DNA of 64,000 bases from positions 1 to 64,000 of the forward strand of contig PXUA01000003.1 of assembly GCA_003022435.1 (NCBI GenBank), given 5' to 3'. The translations under genes and the position numbers were made by a program. Positions within the stretch are counted from its first letter, which is position 1; each line of letters begins with the position of its first letter. Shown piece after piece: positions 15,375 through 23,171 of this stretch. This DNA is from Bacteroidetes bacterium SW_9_63_38 (GTDB lineage Bacteria > Bacteroidota > Rhodothermia > Rhodothermales > Salinibacteraceae). The notes beneath the pieces were generated by a model. It searched no databases. It was not told the DNA's origin and was given only the letters and a program-made list of their open reading frames with translations.

Positions 15375-16300
15375 CCGTACTCCTTCGTGTAGCCGATCAC
15401 GTTCTCAATTACTTCACGCAATGGGCCAGTCTTTCCCTGCCTCTCGGAGGCCCAACAATCGGTTTGTTTCAGCCATCTAATGACTGCCCCATTGCTGTAA
15501 CGCTCATCTCTTTCTCGCTCCTCGGCTACTACTTGGCCAGCATGGCGATAGAACGTCTCCCTATTTTCCAACATCCATCCTGGTAGACCATCTTCGAAGA
15601 CTTGCATTTCCTCGATGAGGTCAGTTCCAATCAGGATCACCGCTTCGTGACTGGCACCACCGACATTCGGTGGATGCTCCTCCTTCTGTTTCGAGATGCA
15701 CTTTCTTGTCAGTTCCAGAAGCGGACGAGCGTGCTGCAAGACCTGATCGAGAATTAGGAGATCGGCGTGCAGATGAATGACGTGCCGCGTGTGCTCGATA
15801 ATCCACTCTTTCGCCTCTTCGAAGCTCTGCTCAGCGTCCTCGTACAGTCGACCTTCTGACGTGTCGGGGGGCAACTCGATGTCTCGGAGATCGAGTTCAG
15901 CGGTGCCCTCCCCGCCCGGTGAGGCAATTTTGTTGAGGCGTGCAGCTACGCCTCGAAGTACGTCGTCGTCTTCCAGTGGTCTATCGAATGCCCCACTCTT
16001 CAGTCTGACACCTTTCTCGTGCTCCCCAAGCTGTGACTCAACGGATGCCTCCCGCTTCCTTTTTTGCTCTGCTTCGAACCATTCTCTTCTCTGATCCGGA
16101 GGCATTTGGAGAAGTCGAATCACCTTCTGATTGACCTCTCCGAAGCGTTTCTGGATTTCCTCTTCGATCTCGTCGCGCTGTTCATGCAGTGCTTGCCACC
16201 CATTGTGACGGCCCTTTCCATCGAGCACAGCGAGACTACGTCGAACAAGTTCTCTTTCTCGCTCCTCGTTGAAAAGCGGTAGCTGAACGTATTCTTCCAT
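15362..16300 (-). CDS. Hypothetical protein, 312 aa, unknown function
   Basis: ATG at 16300; acidic, mostly helical, no signal peptide or TM segment. It begins MEEYVQLPLFNEERERELVR and has a charged helical region (EIEEEIQKRFGEVNQKVIRL). A middle acidic block (LDLRDIELPPDTSEG) leads to a helix rich in His (IIEHTRHVIHLHADLLILDQ). The C-terminal part ends with a possible winged region (NGAVIRWLKQTDCWASE). No catalytic motif is recognised. It is divergent from the excisionase-like gene with a small operator between, and ends at a strong terminator, so it is a separate transcription unit: the position where satellites often carry a regulator or a defence/cargo gene. Confidence 0.65.
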   Translation of the reverse strand: MEEYVQLPLFNEERERELVRRSLAVLDGKGRHNGWQALHEQRDEIEEEIQKRFGEVNQKVIRLLQMPPDQRREWFEAEQKRKREASVESQLGEHEKGVRLKSGAFDRPLEDDDVLRGVAARLNKIASPGGEGTAELDLRDIELPPDTSEGRLYEDAEQSFEEAKEWIIEHTRHVIHLHADLLILDQVLQHARPLLELTRKCISKQKEEHPPNVGGASHEAVILIGTDLIEEMQVFEDGLPGWMLENRETFYRHAGQVVAEERERDERYSNGAVIRWLKQTDCWASERQGKTGPLREVIENVIGYTKEYGDLS

Positions 16301-16351
16301 CGTCTCTCACCAGCCGTGTTCATTTCGCGCACACCTTCATCACACACAAAT

Positions 16352-16366
16352 GGAACAAAGTGTTCC
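16352..16366. promoter_or_regulatory. Palindrome in the divergent promoter region
   Basis: GGAACA-AAG-TGTTCC lies between the 312-aa gene (minus) and the excisionase-like gene (plus). It is a likely operator for a dimeric regulator. Confidence 0.45.
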
Positions 16367-16418
16367 CTTTTCTGTGGCCTCGACCAACTCGTACAGAGAA
16401 CAACCTCGATCCCACGCT

Positions 16419-16637
16419 ATGCCGGACATCAGCGACGTACTCTCCTTCACCGAAGCCGCCGAAATTAAAGACTGCGGGCGGAATACCCTGTACCGGGCCG
16501 CCGACGACGGGCGGATCAACACCGTTGAGGTAGGAGGCCGGCGCATGATCGTCCAGAACGAAAATTGGGAGCAGTTTGAGTCGGAGCTGACCGGCCATCG
16601 GGCACGGCAGCAGGCCGATACGCCCGATTACGAGTAG
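16419..16637 (+). CDS. Excisionase-like HTH protein
   Basis: 72 aa from the ATG at 16419. DVLSFTEAAEIKDCGRNTLY is a helix-turn-helix, followed by RAADDGRINTVEVGGRRMIV, the wing of HTH_17/AlpA-Xis-type proteins. It lies 48 bp upstream of the integrase on the same strand, the usual xis-int order. It probably binds near the att arms and controls integration versus excision. Confidence 0.75.
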   Translation: MPDISDVLSFTEAAEIKDCGRNTLYRAADDGRINTVEVGGRRMIVQNENWEQFESELTGHRARQQADTPDYE

Positions 16638-16685
16638 ACCGCCCCCCATTCATTCGATTCCGCGCACACATCCTCCGCATACTCC

Positions 16686-17816
16686 ATGCCCTCGATGCGA
16701 AAGCAGAGCGGGCGCTACTATGCCCGCTTCTACGACCGATCTCGATCCCCCAAACGAAAGAGCTGGCCCCTTCGCACGCACCGAAAGGATGTCGCCAGTC
16801 GGAAGCTCACCGAACTGAAACGTGCCTACGAAGAAGGGGAGTTCGACCCGTGGGACGGTGGGTGGCAGCGGGGGAATCGTACCGTGCCAGAGGCGGCAGA
16901 GGCCTTTCTCGAAACGAAGAAGGAAGCGGGGCTACGGCCCAACACGATCGAGGTGTACCACTACGTCCTGAAGGGATTGAAGGAGCACACGCCGCCGGGT
17001 GTCATGGTGCGCGACGTGGCCCCGGAGCACGTCCGGGCGTACGTGCACGAGCCGAAGGAGGTGGCTGGTGAGGAAGAGTCCGTGAGCAACGCGACGAAGC
17101 GACACCGGCACAGTCACCTCTCTACCTTTTTTCGCTGGGCCATCGACCAGGGCTGGGCCGACGAGAACCCGGTCGAGGAGGTCAAGAAGCCACGCAAGGA
17201 GGAAACCAAGAAAGCATTTCTCAGCCCCGATGACGTTGAGAAGGTGTTGGCCGCCGTGGATGCGTACCGGAACCTGCGCCTGGACGAGCCGGGGCCGACG
17301 CCGAACGACGACTGGTTGAAACAGATGATCATCGTTGCCGTCTCGACGGGCCTCCGACGGGGCGAGCTTCTGAACCTGCGGTGGATGGATGTGGACTTTG
17401 AGACCGGGCGCCTCTACGTCCGCAGCCGAGAGGACTTCAAGGCGAAGAACGGAGACGAGCGAGCCGTTCCCCTCGTTGGGGATGCACGTAGCAAACTCGA
17501 AGAGCTGAATGACTGTCGCTCACCAGACCCTACAGATCACGTCTTTTTCGATGACCGAGGCGAGCCGCCGAAGCCTGATCGGGTGACGCGACGATTCAAG
17601 TTCTACGTCCGAAAAGCGAAGCTCCCGCACCGGGAGGACCTATCATTTCACTCGTGTCGGCACACCACGGCGTCCTGGCTCACGATGAACGGTGCCCCGC
17701 GAAAAGCGATCTCCGAGATTCTGGGACACACGACGACTCGGATGACGGAGCGGTACAGTCACCTCTCACCGGGCGTAGAAGAAGAGGCGATGAAAGACAC
17801 ATTCGGCAGCACGTAG
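16686..17816 (+). CDS. Tyrosine site-specific integrase of the element
   Basis: 376 aa, ATG at 16686. A short N-terminal basic AP2-like arm-binding region (MRKQSGRYYARFYDR) is followed by a core-binding SAM-like domain (about 60-165: AAEAFLETKKEAGLRPNTIE). The catalytic domain has Arg in STGLRRGELLNLRW, Lys in REDFKAKNGDERAVPL, H-x2-R in SFHSCRHTTASWL, His in LGHTTTRMTERY, and Tyr in that last motif. The stop is 158 bp from the tRNA-Leu 3' end, the usual place for an integrase using that tRNA. The direct TTGCCCA boxes right after the stop are candidate arm sites. Confidence 0.9.
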   Translation: MPSMRKQSGRYYARFYDRSRSPKRKSWPLRTHRKDVASRKLTELKRAYEEGEFDPWDGGWQRGNRTVPEAAEAFLETKKEAGLRPNTIEVYHYVLKGLKEHTPPGVMVRDVAPEHVRAYVHEPKEVAGEEESVSNATKRHRHSHLSTFFRWAIDQGWADENPVEEVKKPRKEETKKAFLSPDDVEKVLAAVDAYRNLRLDEPGPTPNDDWLKQMIIVAVSTGLRRGELLNLRWMDVDFETGRLYVRSREDFKAKNGDERAVPLVGDARSKLEELNDCRSPDPTDHVFFDDRGEPPKPDRVTRRFKFYVRKAKLPHREDLSFHSCRHTTASWLTMNGAPRKAISEILGHTTTRMTERYSHLSPGVEEEAMKDTFGST

Positions 17817-17842
17817 GGATGTTTGCCAGGCGTGGGAAATCT

Positions 17843-17860
17843 TTGCCCACATATTGCCCA
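17843..17860 (+). promoter_or_regulatory. Candidate right arm-type integrase site
   Basis: TTGCCCA occurs at 17843-17849 and 17854-17860, starting 11 bp apart, between integrase stop and tRNA-Leu. The surrounding 34 bp resemble the boxes at 6665-6682 near the other end, in the same orientation and with the same 11-bp spacing. Confidence 0.55.
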
Positions 17861-17920
17861 CGCAGTTGCTTTTTCTCTCAGCAGGTGAAATGAAAGAACC
17901 TGCGAGAACGTGAAGCGCAA

Positions 17921-17969
17921 AAAGCAAAGCCCGCCTCAATCGCCGGTTTCAGGCGCTGAAGCGGGGTTT
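17921..17969 (-). terminator. Candidate terminator after tRNA-Leu
   Basis: AAAGCCCGC (17926-17934) can pair with GCGGGGTTT (17961-17969) with one mismatch. Inside it, CGCC (17941-17944) pairs with GGCG (17952-17955). On the minus strand it is followed by GCTTTTTGC, suiting termination of the tRNA-Lys/tRNA-Leu transcript. Confidence 0.45.
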
Positions 17970-17974
17970 TGCGG

Positions 17975-18060
17975 TGCCCGAGAGAGGACTCGAACCTCCA
18001 CTCCCTGTAACGGGAACATGGCCCTCAACCATGCGCGTCTACCAATTCCGCCACTCGGGC
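17975..18060 (-). tRNA. tRNA-Leu(GAG)
   Basis: 86 nt. The acceptor stem GCCCGAG pairs with CTCGGGC. The anticodon arm CATGG-TTGAGGG-CCATG gives anticodon GAG. The long variable arm (TTCCCGTTACAGGGAG) is typical of a class II tRNA, and the T arm contains GGTTCGAGTCC. CCA is not encoded. Its 3' half is the integration target of the neighbouring element, which regenerated it. Confidence 0.95.
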
Positions 18061-18068
18061 AGAACAGT

Positions 18069-18146
18069 GTCGAGTTGCGAGTGTCGAATGCCGAGTGAGA
18101 GCAAGATGTTTCAGTATTCGACACCCGACATTCGACACTTGCAAAT
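18069..18146. repeat. Intergenic palindromic repeat, copy 1
   Basis: TTGCGAGTGTCGAATG on one side and CGACATTCGACACTTGC on the other form an imperfect inverted repeat between the two tRNA genes. Closely related sequence occurs at 22780-22862. Confidence 0.6.
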
Positions 18147-18150
18147 GTTG

Positions 18151-18224
18151 TGACCCCGGATGGATTCGAACCATCGACTCACGGATTAAAAGTCCGTTGC
18201 TCTGCCAAGCTGAGCTACGGGGCC
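18151..18224 (-). tRNA. tRNA-Lys(TTT)
   Basis: 74 nt. Acceptor GGCCCCG pairs with CGGGGTC (one G-T); D arm AGCTCAGCTTGGCAGAGC; anticodon arm ACGGA-CTTTTAA-TCCGT gives anticodon TTT; T arm GATGGTTCGAATCCATC. It lies 90 bp upstream of tRNA-Leu on the same strand, probably in one transcript. Confidence 0.95.
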
Positions 18225-18382
18225 GAGCACGCTAAATATGCGATTCTATGTATGCCCCCACCGCACATCTGTTCGCGGGGGCGGCCCACACGGCTTTGAA
18301 TCGTTTGTGAGTCCGGGATCGGCACGACTGAGGGGCTCGCACCGGGCCGAGGGGCCGCGGACGGACAGGGGCGTGCGGAGGG

Positions 18383-20443
18383 TCAGGGGATCTCGGGGCC
18401 CCGGGATGAAGGCAGTTCCTCCAGGAGGGGCCGGTGATGGGGCAAAACGATAGAAAGACGGGTGCCCTCCCCGGCCGTGGAGGCAAGTTCAAACGTCCCG
18501 TTCAGCCGCTCGACCCGGCGCCGGATGCCCTCCAGGCCAAAGCTTTTGTCATCGTCGTGATTCGACACGTCGAAGCCACGCCCCTCATCGAGGATGTGGA
18601 GGGACAGCCGGTGCTCGTCGGAGGTGATCACGACGTGAGCTTCGTCCGTGTCGGCGTGGAGGGACACGTTGATCAGTGCCTCTTGAATGATCCAGTAGAC
18701 CGTCCGCTCGACCAGGGTCGAGAACCGATCGTCCGGGGCGAGGTCACTGTCGTCGGTGACCATCAGTCCGTACTCCGTCTCCAGGTCCCTGTAGAGAGAG
18801 GGCAGTACCTCCGCGAGCCCGCGCACGGACAGAGCGCCGGGGTACAGCTTTCGGGAAATCTTCCGCGTGGCCGTCGAGAGGCCGTCCACGAGCTCTTCCA
18901 TCTGTTCGAACTGCGATGTCGGCACCGTCGCCTCGGGAAGCTCGCGGCGGAGGAGGTCGATCTTGAATTGGAGCGCGGACATCAGCCCGCCCATTTGGTC
19001 GTGAATTTCCTGATCGATGCGGCGGCGTTCCTCCTCCTGCACCTCCAAAAGGCGTTCCAGCATGCGGCGCCGTTCGGTCACGTCGCGGAAGCTCCAGAGC
19101 CGGCCGAAGTGGGTGCCCTGGTGCACGATGGGCGAGCTGTACCAGTCGATCCATCGATCGTCGACGAGGTGAAAGAGCGCACGGGTTTCCGCTCGCGGGT
19201 GGGTGCGTAGGTGTTCCACCTTGTCCGCAAACGCATCGGGGTGAGGAAGCAGAGGGTCGATCAGGGCACGGCGCACCTGGAGGAAGGATTGCTCGTCCAG
19301 CGACGCGTCCGGGAGGTCGTCGGACGATGTCCAGAGTTCAAGAAATCGGTCGTTGTAGAACACGACGCGGAAGTCGGGGTCGACCACCAGGAGGCCGTCG
19401 AGCGTCGACTCGGCCTGCGCCTCCAGGAGCGCCTTGCGGCGCGCGAGGGCTTTCTGCTGTTCGAAGCGGTCCGTGACGTCCGTCGAGAGCAGGAGCTGGC
19501 GGGACGGGGAGGACCCAACAGCCACCTCGCCGGTGCTCAGCTGGTAGTAGCGCAGCGACGAACCCTGAGGGCGCTGGAGGATCGACGTGCCGTCCTGCAG
19601 GGCCGCGGCCACGTCCGGAAGCACATGGGCGAGGGGCTGGCCGAGGGCGCTGTCGGGGTGCGAGGCCGGAAGGAGGGCGGCGGCTTGTTCGTTGTAGTCC
19701 ACCAGTGTGCCGTCGGGGGCCATCCGGAAGGTCGGCGCCGTTCGGGTGCCGGTGATCTGGACGGATTGAAACTGGTCGCGGTAGAGACCCGTGACCCCGA
19801 TTGCGAACGCCGCCACGCCCAGCGGCTCGTGCGCGACGTTGAGAAGTCCAGGGAGGAGCTCGCCGGTGATGCTTCCGGCAAGGGGGAGGGCCGTGAGGCC
19901 GGCCAGGAGTCCGAGCCGGCCGCCTCCGGATTCCACCGTGCGGAATAAGGAAAAGAGCAGAAAATAGCCAACCCCCGCGAGCCCGTACGCCAGGCCCACG
20001 TTGATCCAGTACAAGGGCTGGTAGTGGACCGCGAGATGGGGAAACGGGAGCGCGGCCGGCTCCGTGTAGAAGTAAAGGCCGTGCCAGGGATTGGTGAGCT
20101 TGGTGCCGGCGATCCCCACGAAGAGCACGAGGGCCGTGCGCTGGAGAATCGGGTTTCTGTGGAGGGTGCGTCCCGTGTAGGCGGAGCAGAACCAGAGCCA
20201 GGCGCCCACGGTGGAGGCGCCCACCACGAGGCCCGCGAGGTAGAATCCTCGCACCAGGGTAGGGGGCGAGGCGAGAAACGCCCCGATGTAGGTTCCCGCC
20301 CAGCCCGCACTGGTAAGCAGAAGGGCCACGAGCCCGGCTCGGGTGTCCGGGTCCGAAATGCGGCGCGCCCGATACGCGCCCAGGAGGCAGGCAGCGGCCG
20401 CGGCCCCGAATACGGCAAGGTATCCGACGAACGGTGTGTTCAT
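18383..20443 (-). CDS. Membrane sensor histidine kinase, NarL/DegS type, with 7TM and PAS domains
   Basis: 686 aa from the ATG at 20443. Residues 1-215 hold seven hydrophobic segments (His_kinase N-terminal 7TM type). Two PAS-like domains follow: about 225-340 (FRMAPDGTLVDYNEQAAALL) and 350-475 (GLLVVDPDFRVVFYNDRFLE). The DHp helix is HisKA_3: EEERRRIDQEIHDQMGGLMS with the phospho-His. The ATPase has N-box QEALINVSLHAD, G1 DEGRGFD and G2 FGLEGIRRRV. Such kinases pair with LuxR-type response regulators; none is adjacent, and the only one in the window (568-1162) is broken. It is probably an orphan kinase acting on a regulator elsewhere. The ligand is unknown. Confidence 0.9.
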   Translation of the reverse strand: MNTPFVGYLAVFGAAAAACLLGAYRARRISDPDTRAGLVALLLTSAGWAGTYIGAFLASPPTLVRGFYLAGLVVGASTVGAWLWFCSAYTGRTLHRNPILQRTALVLFVGIAGTKLTNPWHGLYFYTEPAALPFPHLAVHYQPLYWINVGLAYGLAGVGYFLLFSLFRTVESGGGRLGLLAGLTALPLAGSITGELLPGLLNVAHEPLGVAAFAIGVTGLYRDQFQSVQITGTRTAPTFRMAPDGTLVDYNEQAAALLPASHPDSALGQPLAHVLPDVAAALQDGTSILQRPQGSSLRYYQLSTGEVAVGSSPSRQLLLSTDVTDRFEQQKALARRKALLEAQAESTLDGLLVVDPDFRVVFYNDRFLELWTSSDDLPDASLDEQSFLQVRRALIDPLLPHPDAFADKVEHLRTHPRAETRALFHLVDDRWIDWYSSPIVHQGTHFGRLWSFRDVTERRRMLERLLEVQEEERRRIDQEIHDQMGGLMSALQFKIDLLRRELPEATVPTSQFEQMEELVDGLSTATRKISRKLYPGALSVRGLAEVLPSLYRDLETEYGLMVTDDSDLAPDDRFSTLVERTVYWIIQEALINVSLHADTDEAHVVITSDEHRLSLHILDEGRGFDVSNHDDDKSFGLEGIRRRVERLNGTFELASTAGEGTRLSIVLPHHRPLLEELPSSRGPEIP

Positions 20444-20706
20444 GCAGGGGCGGAGACGGAGCAGAGGGAAGCCGGAACGGGGCGCGGTGAGTGGTCGGCA
20501 GGAGTCTTTCAGGACCAATATCGCATTCTGCTTGCGCAGTTGTCCCGGAGAGGGAGTGGTGGATCCCGCAAAGGATGTGCCTGAAAAGGTGTAAGCACCG
20601 GCGTTGGGAATCGACGCGCCCGTATGTACCGCCAACCTACTGCGTCGTACAGAAGGGGTTCAAGCGCTGGGGGCGGCTTTCCCCTATCGCAATCGAAACG
20701 GGGAGG

Positions 20707-21123
20707 TTAAGAGCGGTCCCAAAGGGTCGGCATCGGGGTGCGGAGCACGAGCACGCCCTCCAGCAGTGTACGGTCGTAGTTGATGAAGCCGTGGGCCGTG
20801 TAGACCTCCGGCGGTGTGCAGTCGACCAGCAGCTTGACCTCGCGGTCGCCCTGTCGGTAATCGGTCGTCAGGATGAGGCCGACGAGGCCGGTGTCCCCGT
20901 TGCCCACGAAGACATCGACCGGTTCGCCATCGGTGCCGGTCGTGCCGGGAAGAAAGCCGTAGTCGAGCGGGTAGATGACGGACGGGCAGTCCGGGTGCGC
21001 CGTCCGGGCCGGGCGGTCGATGGTCACGCCGCGCTCCGCAATGCAGCGGGTCCAGGCCGCCCACGGGAAGTGGTCGCGGACGAGGGGCCGCAGGGCCGCC
21101 AGATCGAGAGCAGGAAAGGACAT
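20707..21123 (-). CDS. Inorganic-pyrophosphatase-like protein
   Basis: 138 aa. HPDCPSVIYPLDYGFLPGTT and DGEPVDVFVGN match the core of soluble family I inorganic pyrophosphatases (PLDYGF, then the D-x-D-P-x-D metal-binding signature), but the second metal-binding Asp is Glu here. The protein is shorter than the usual 170-180 aa and lacks the classic C-terminal helix. TDYRQGDREVKLLVDC corresponds to the later strand. It starts 33 bp after pyrB in the pyrR-pyrB operon. Pulling pyrophosphate away from the PRPP-using steps of pyrimidine synthesis would make sense, but catalytic activity is uncertain. Confidence 0.65.
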   Translation of the reverse strand: MSFPALDLAALRPLVRDHFPWAAWTRCIAERGVTIDRPARTAHPDCPSVIYPLDYGFLPGTTGTDGEPVDVFVGNGDTGLVGLILTTDYRQGDREVKLLVDCTPPEVYTAHGFINYDRTLLEGVLVLRTPMPTLWDRS

Positions 21124-21156
21124 GGTCGAGCGAGGATCGGTGGGGGGCGAGCGTTA

Positions 21157-22125
21157 TCACGCCTCTTCCCGCCGCGGCGCCAGCAGGTAGAGCACCGCCA
21201 TGCGGAGGGCGACGCCGTTGGTGACCTGACTCAGGATGATGGCGCGCTCGTGGTCCACGACCTCGTTGGCCAGCTCCACACCGCGGTTCACAGGACCGGG
21301 GTGCATAATCAGGAGATCTGGATGGCGCTCCAGATGCTCGGGCGTGATGCCGTACTGCATGTGGTACTCCCGGATGCTGGGGAAGAGGCCCTCGTCCTGC
21401 CGCTCCATCTGGATGCGGAGGGCCATCGCGATGTCGCAGCCGTCGAGCGCCTCGCCGAGATTCGTCGTGGTGCGGACGTCCATGGCCTGTTCCATTTCCA
21501 CCGGCAGCATGGTCGCGGGCCCGCAGAGCGTGACGTGGGCCCCGAGCGTGGTGAGGGCGTTGATGTTGGAGCGCGCCACGCGGCTGTGGGTGATGTCGCC
21601 GATGATCGACACGTCCAGGTCCTCGAACGTGTCGACGTGCTTTTTCATCGTGAGCGTATCGAGCAGGGCCTGCGTGGGGTGGGCGTGGGCCCCGTCGCCC
21701 GCATTCAGGATCACGCTGTCGGTGCGACGGGACAGGAAGTGCGGCGCGCCGGGCGAGCTGTGGCGCATCACCACTACGTCCACCTTCATCGCCTCCACGT
21801 TGCGGGCGGTGTCCTTGAGCGTCTCGCCCTTCTTGACCGACGAGCCGGACTTGGAGAGACTCAGCGTCTCAGCGGAGAGGCGCCCGGCGGCCAGGCCGAA
21901 CGAGAGTTTGGTGCGGGTCGAGGGCTCAAAGAAGAGGCTGGCGACGGTTGTGCCCTGGAGGGTGGGCACCTGCCGGATGGGACGGTCCAGCACGGCCCGA
22001 AATTCCTCGGCGGTGTCCAGAATGTGGAGGATTTCCTCGCGGCTGTACGCGGACAGGTCCAGCAGGTGGCGGTGCTGGAGCGGCGTGGAGTCGTCGGCGG
22101 CGAGGGGAGCGGCGTAGTCGGCCAT
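21157..22125 (-). CDS. pyrB: Aspartate carbamoyltransferase, catalytic subunit
   Basis: 322 aa. It condenses carbamoyl phosphate with aspartate to N-carbamoyl aspartate, the first committed step of UMP synthesis. The carbamoyl-phosphate loop is [18 protein letters not shown], the [14 protein letters not shown] loop supplies the active-site Ser/Lys, the [11 protein letters not shown] helix follows, and the C-terminal [10 protein letters not shown] motif is conserved. Length is normal for the class with PyrR-type regulation and no PyrI. It lies directly after pyrR, with 57 bp between them, so it is likely under PyrR control. Confidence 0.95.
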   Translation of the reverse strand: MADYAAPLAADDSTPLQHRHLLDLSAYSREEILHILDTAEEFRAVLDRPIRQVPTLQGTTVASLFFEPSTRTKLSFGLAAGRLSAETLSLSKSGSSVKKGETLKDTARNVEAMKVDVVVMRHSSPGAPHFLSRRTDSVILNAGDGAHAHPTQALLDTLTMKKHVDTFEDLDVSIIGDITHSRVARSNINALTTLGAHVTLCGPATMLPVEMEQAMDVRTTTNLGEALDGCDIAMALRIQMERQDEGLFPSIREYHMQYGITPEHLERHPDLLIMHPGPVNRGVELANEVVDHERAIILSQVTNGVALRMAVLYLLAPRREEA

Positions 22126-22182
22126 AGGGGGTGGCGTCGGGGGGGTGGGGAGTCGGCAAAAACGGGCGAGGGCGAGAAGGAA

Positions 22183-22764
22183 TCAGCGGTCGGCGTCGGC
22201 GGGCGTTTCGACGAGCCAGACCCCGTCGGCGTCGTCGATCTCGTCAACGCGGACACGCACCTCCTCGTCGGGCAGCGTGGGCACCTCGCGCCCCACGATG
22301 TCGGTGGCGATGGGCAGCTCGCGGTGCCCACGGTCAATGATGACCAAGAAATGGACGGAGGCGGGGCGGCCCAGGTCCATGAGGGCGTCGAGCGCCGCGC
22401 GGCCCGTGCGGCCGGTGAACACCACGTCGTCCACGAGCACAAGGTGGCGGTCGGTAACGCTGAACGGAATGCGCGTCTCCTGCATGTGGGGCTGCTCCAG
22501 CCGCATCCGCACGTCGTCGCGGTACATCGTGACGTCGAGCATGCCCAGGGGGAGGTCGATGTTTTCCTGGGCCTCGATGCGATCCTGCAGGCGTTGGGCC
22601 AGGTACACGCCCCGCGTCTGCATGCCCACGAGGGCAAACTGATCGGCGGCATTCTCCGCGTCCGGGTCCACAAGTTCCAGGATCTGCTGGGCCATCCGGT
22701 CGAGGGTCCGCTCCAGGTCGCGAGCGGTCATGAGCTGGGCCTTAATGCGATCGTCGGACACCAT
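22183..22764 (-). CDS. pyrR: Bifunctional pyrimidine regulator / uracil phosphoribosyltransferase
   Basis: 193 aa from the ATG at 22764. The type I PRTase loop is LVLVDDVVFTGRTGRAALDA, and the N-terminal region (LMTARDLERTLDRMAQQILE) is typical of PyrR. In Gram-positives PyrR attenuates pyr mRNA by binding a leader anti-antiterminator; in this phylum it may act the same way or mainly as uracil PRTase. The leader upstream (22765-22865) contains a strong palindrome, but it is a dispersed repeat, and I could not define a PyrR-type attenuator. First gene of the pyrR-pyrB-pyrophosphatase-like unit. Confidence 0.93.
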   Translation of the reverse strand: MVSDDRIKAQLMTARDLERTLDRMAQQILELVDPDAENAADQFALVGMQTRGVYLAQRLQDRIEAQENIDLPLGMLDVTMYRDDVRMRLEQPHMQETRIPFSVTDRHLVLVDDVVFTGRTGRAALDALMDLGRPASVHFLVIIDRGHRELPIATDIVGREVPTLPDEEVRVRVDEIDDADGVWLVETPADADR

Positions 22765-22779
22765 GGGGCAGTTTCGATT

Positions 22780-22862
22780 TTCGAATTGCGAATGTCGAAT
22801 GAGGCGAGCGTCGGGACGGAAAAAACGGGCATTCGGAATTCGACATTCGACACTCGACACTG
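22780..22862. repeat. Intergenic palindromic repeat, copy 2
   Basis: GAATTGCGAATGTCGAATG (22784-22802) and CATTCGACACTCGAC-type sequence to its right form an inverted repeat. It shares the TTGCGARTGTCGAATG and CGACATTCGACACT cores with the copy at 18069-18146. Confidence 0.6.
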
Positions 22863-23171
22863 ACAAGGAACCGAACAGGAGTGAGACTTTCTAACCAGCC
22901 CGGCCGGGCGATCGTAAGAGAGAATGCTTCCGGGGGCAGTTTCCCGGTGGAGGCTGAAGAGGGGCGTGTGGGCGTCGTGCGTTAGAGGTCGGACGTCAGG
23001 CGTTCTGCGTCCGGAGGGGAAGGCGTCGGGCTTTCACGGGGGCGATTCTCATTCTTCGGGACGAGATCTACGAGGTCGCAGGCCGCAACACGTTCCCCAG
23101 ACAATCCGCCAAACAGGTTCTCAACGCGGCATTCTTTTCTTACGCTTTTTCACTCGCCTGTTGCGCTGCCC
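22863..23171. other. Divergent promoter region between pyrR and DUF58 gene
   Basis: About 310 bp with no gene. It must contain promoters for pyrR (minus) and the DUF58 gene (plus). CTTACGCTTTTTCACTCGCC sits shortly before the plus-strand start. No clear consensus elements. Confidence 0.35.

Larger units (their letters stand above)
6539..18019. mobile_element. tRNA-Leu-integrated genetic element, about 11.4 kb
   Basis: The element is bounded by the 46-bp tRNA-Leu duplication and carries a tyrosine integrase immediately inside the tRNA end. A matched pair of TTGCCCA-type boxes sits near each end. Cargo: excisionase-like HTH, unknown 312-aa protein, HTH plus RepA-like ATPase, HNH endonuclease, 780-aa coiled-coil protein, a second recombinase and several small proteins. 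No capsid, terminase large subunit, portal or conjugation gene is recognisable, so it is a satellite-like or integrative-plasmid-like element rather than a full prophage or ICE. Composition is mixed, with AT-rich regulatory patches at 7970-8040 and 13490-13610. Confidence 0.8.

Noticed and set aside
20491-22863. 790-aa plus-strand frame across pyrR, pyrB and the pyrophosphatase-like gene
   Set aside because: It spans three recognised genes and their gaps on the opposite strand; its His/Arg/Gly composition is that of a shadow frame.
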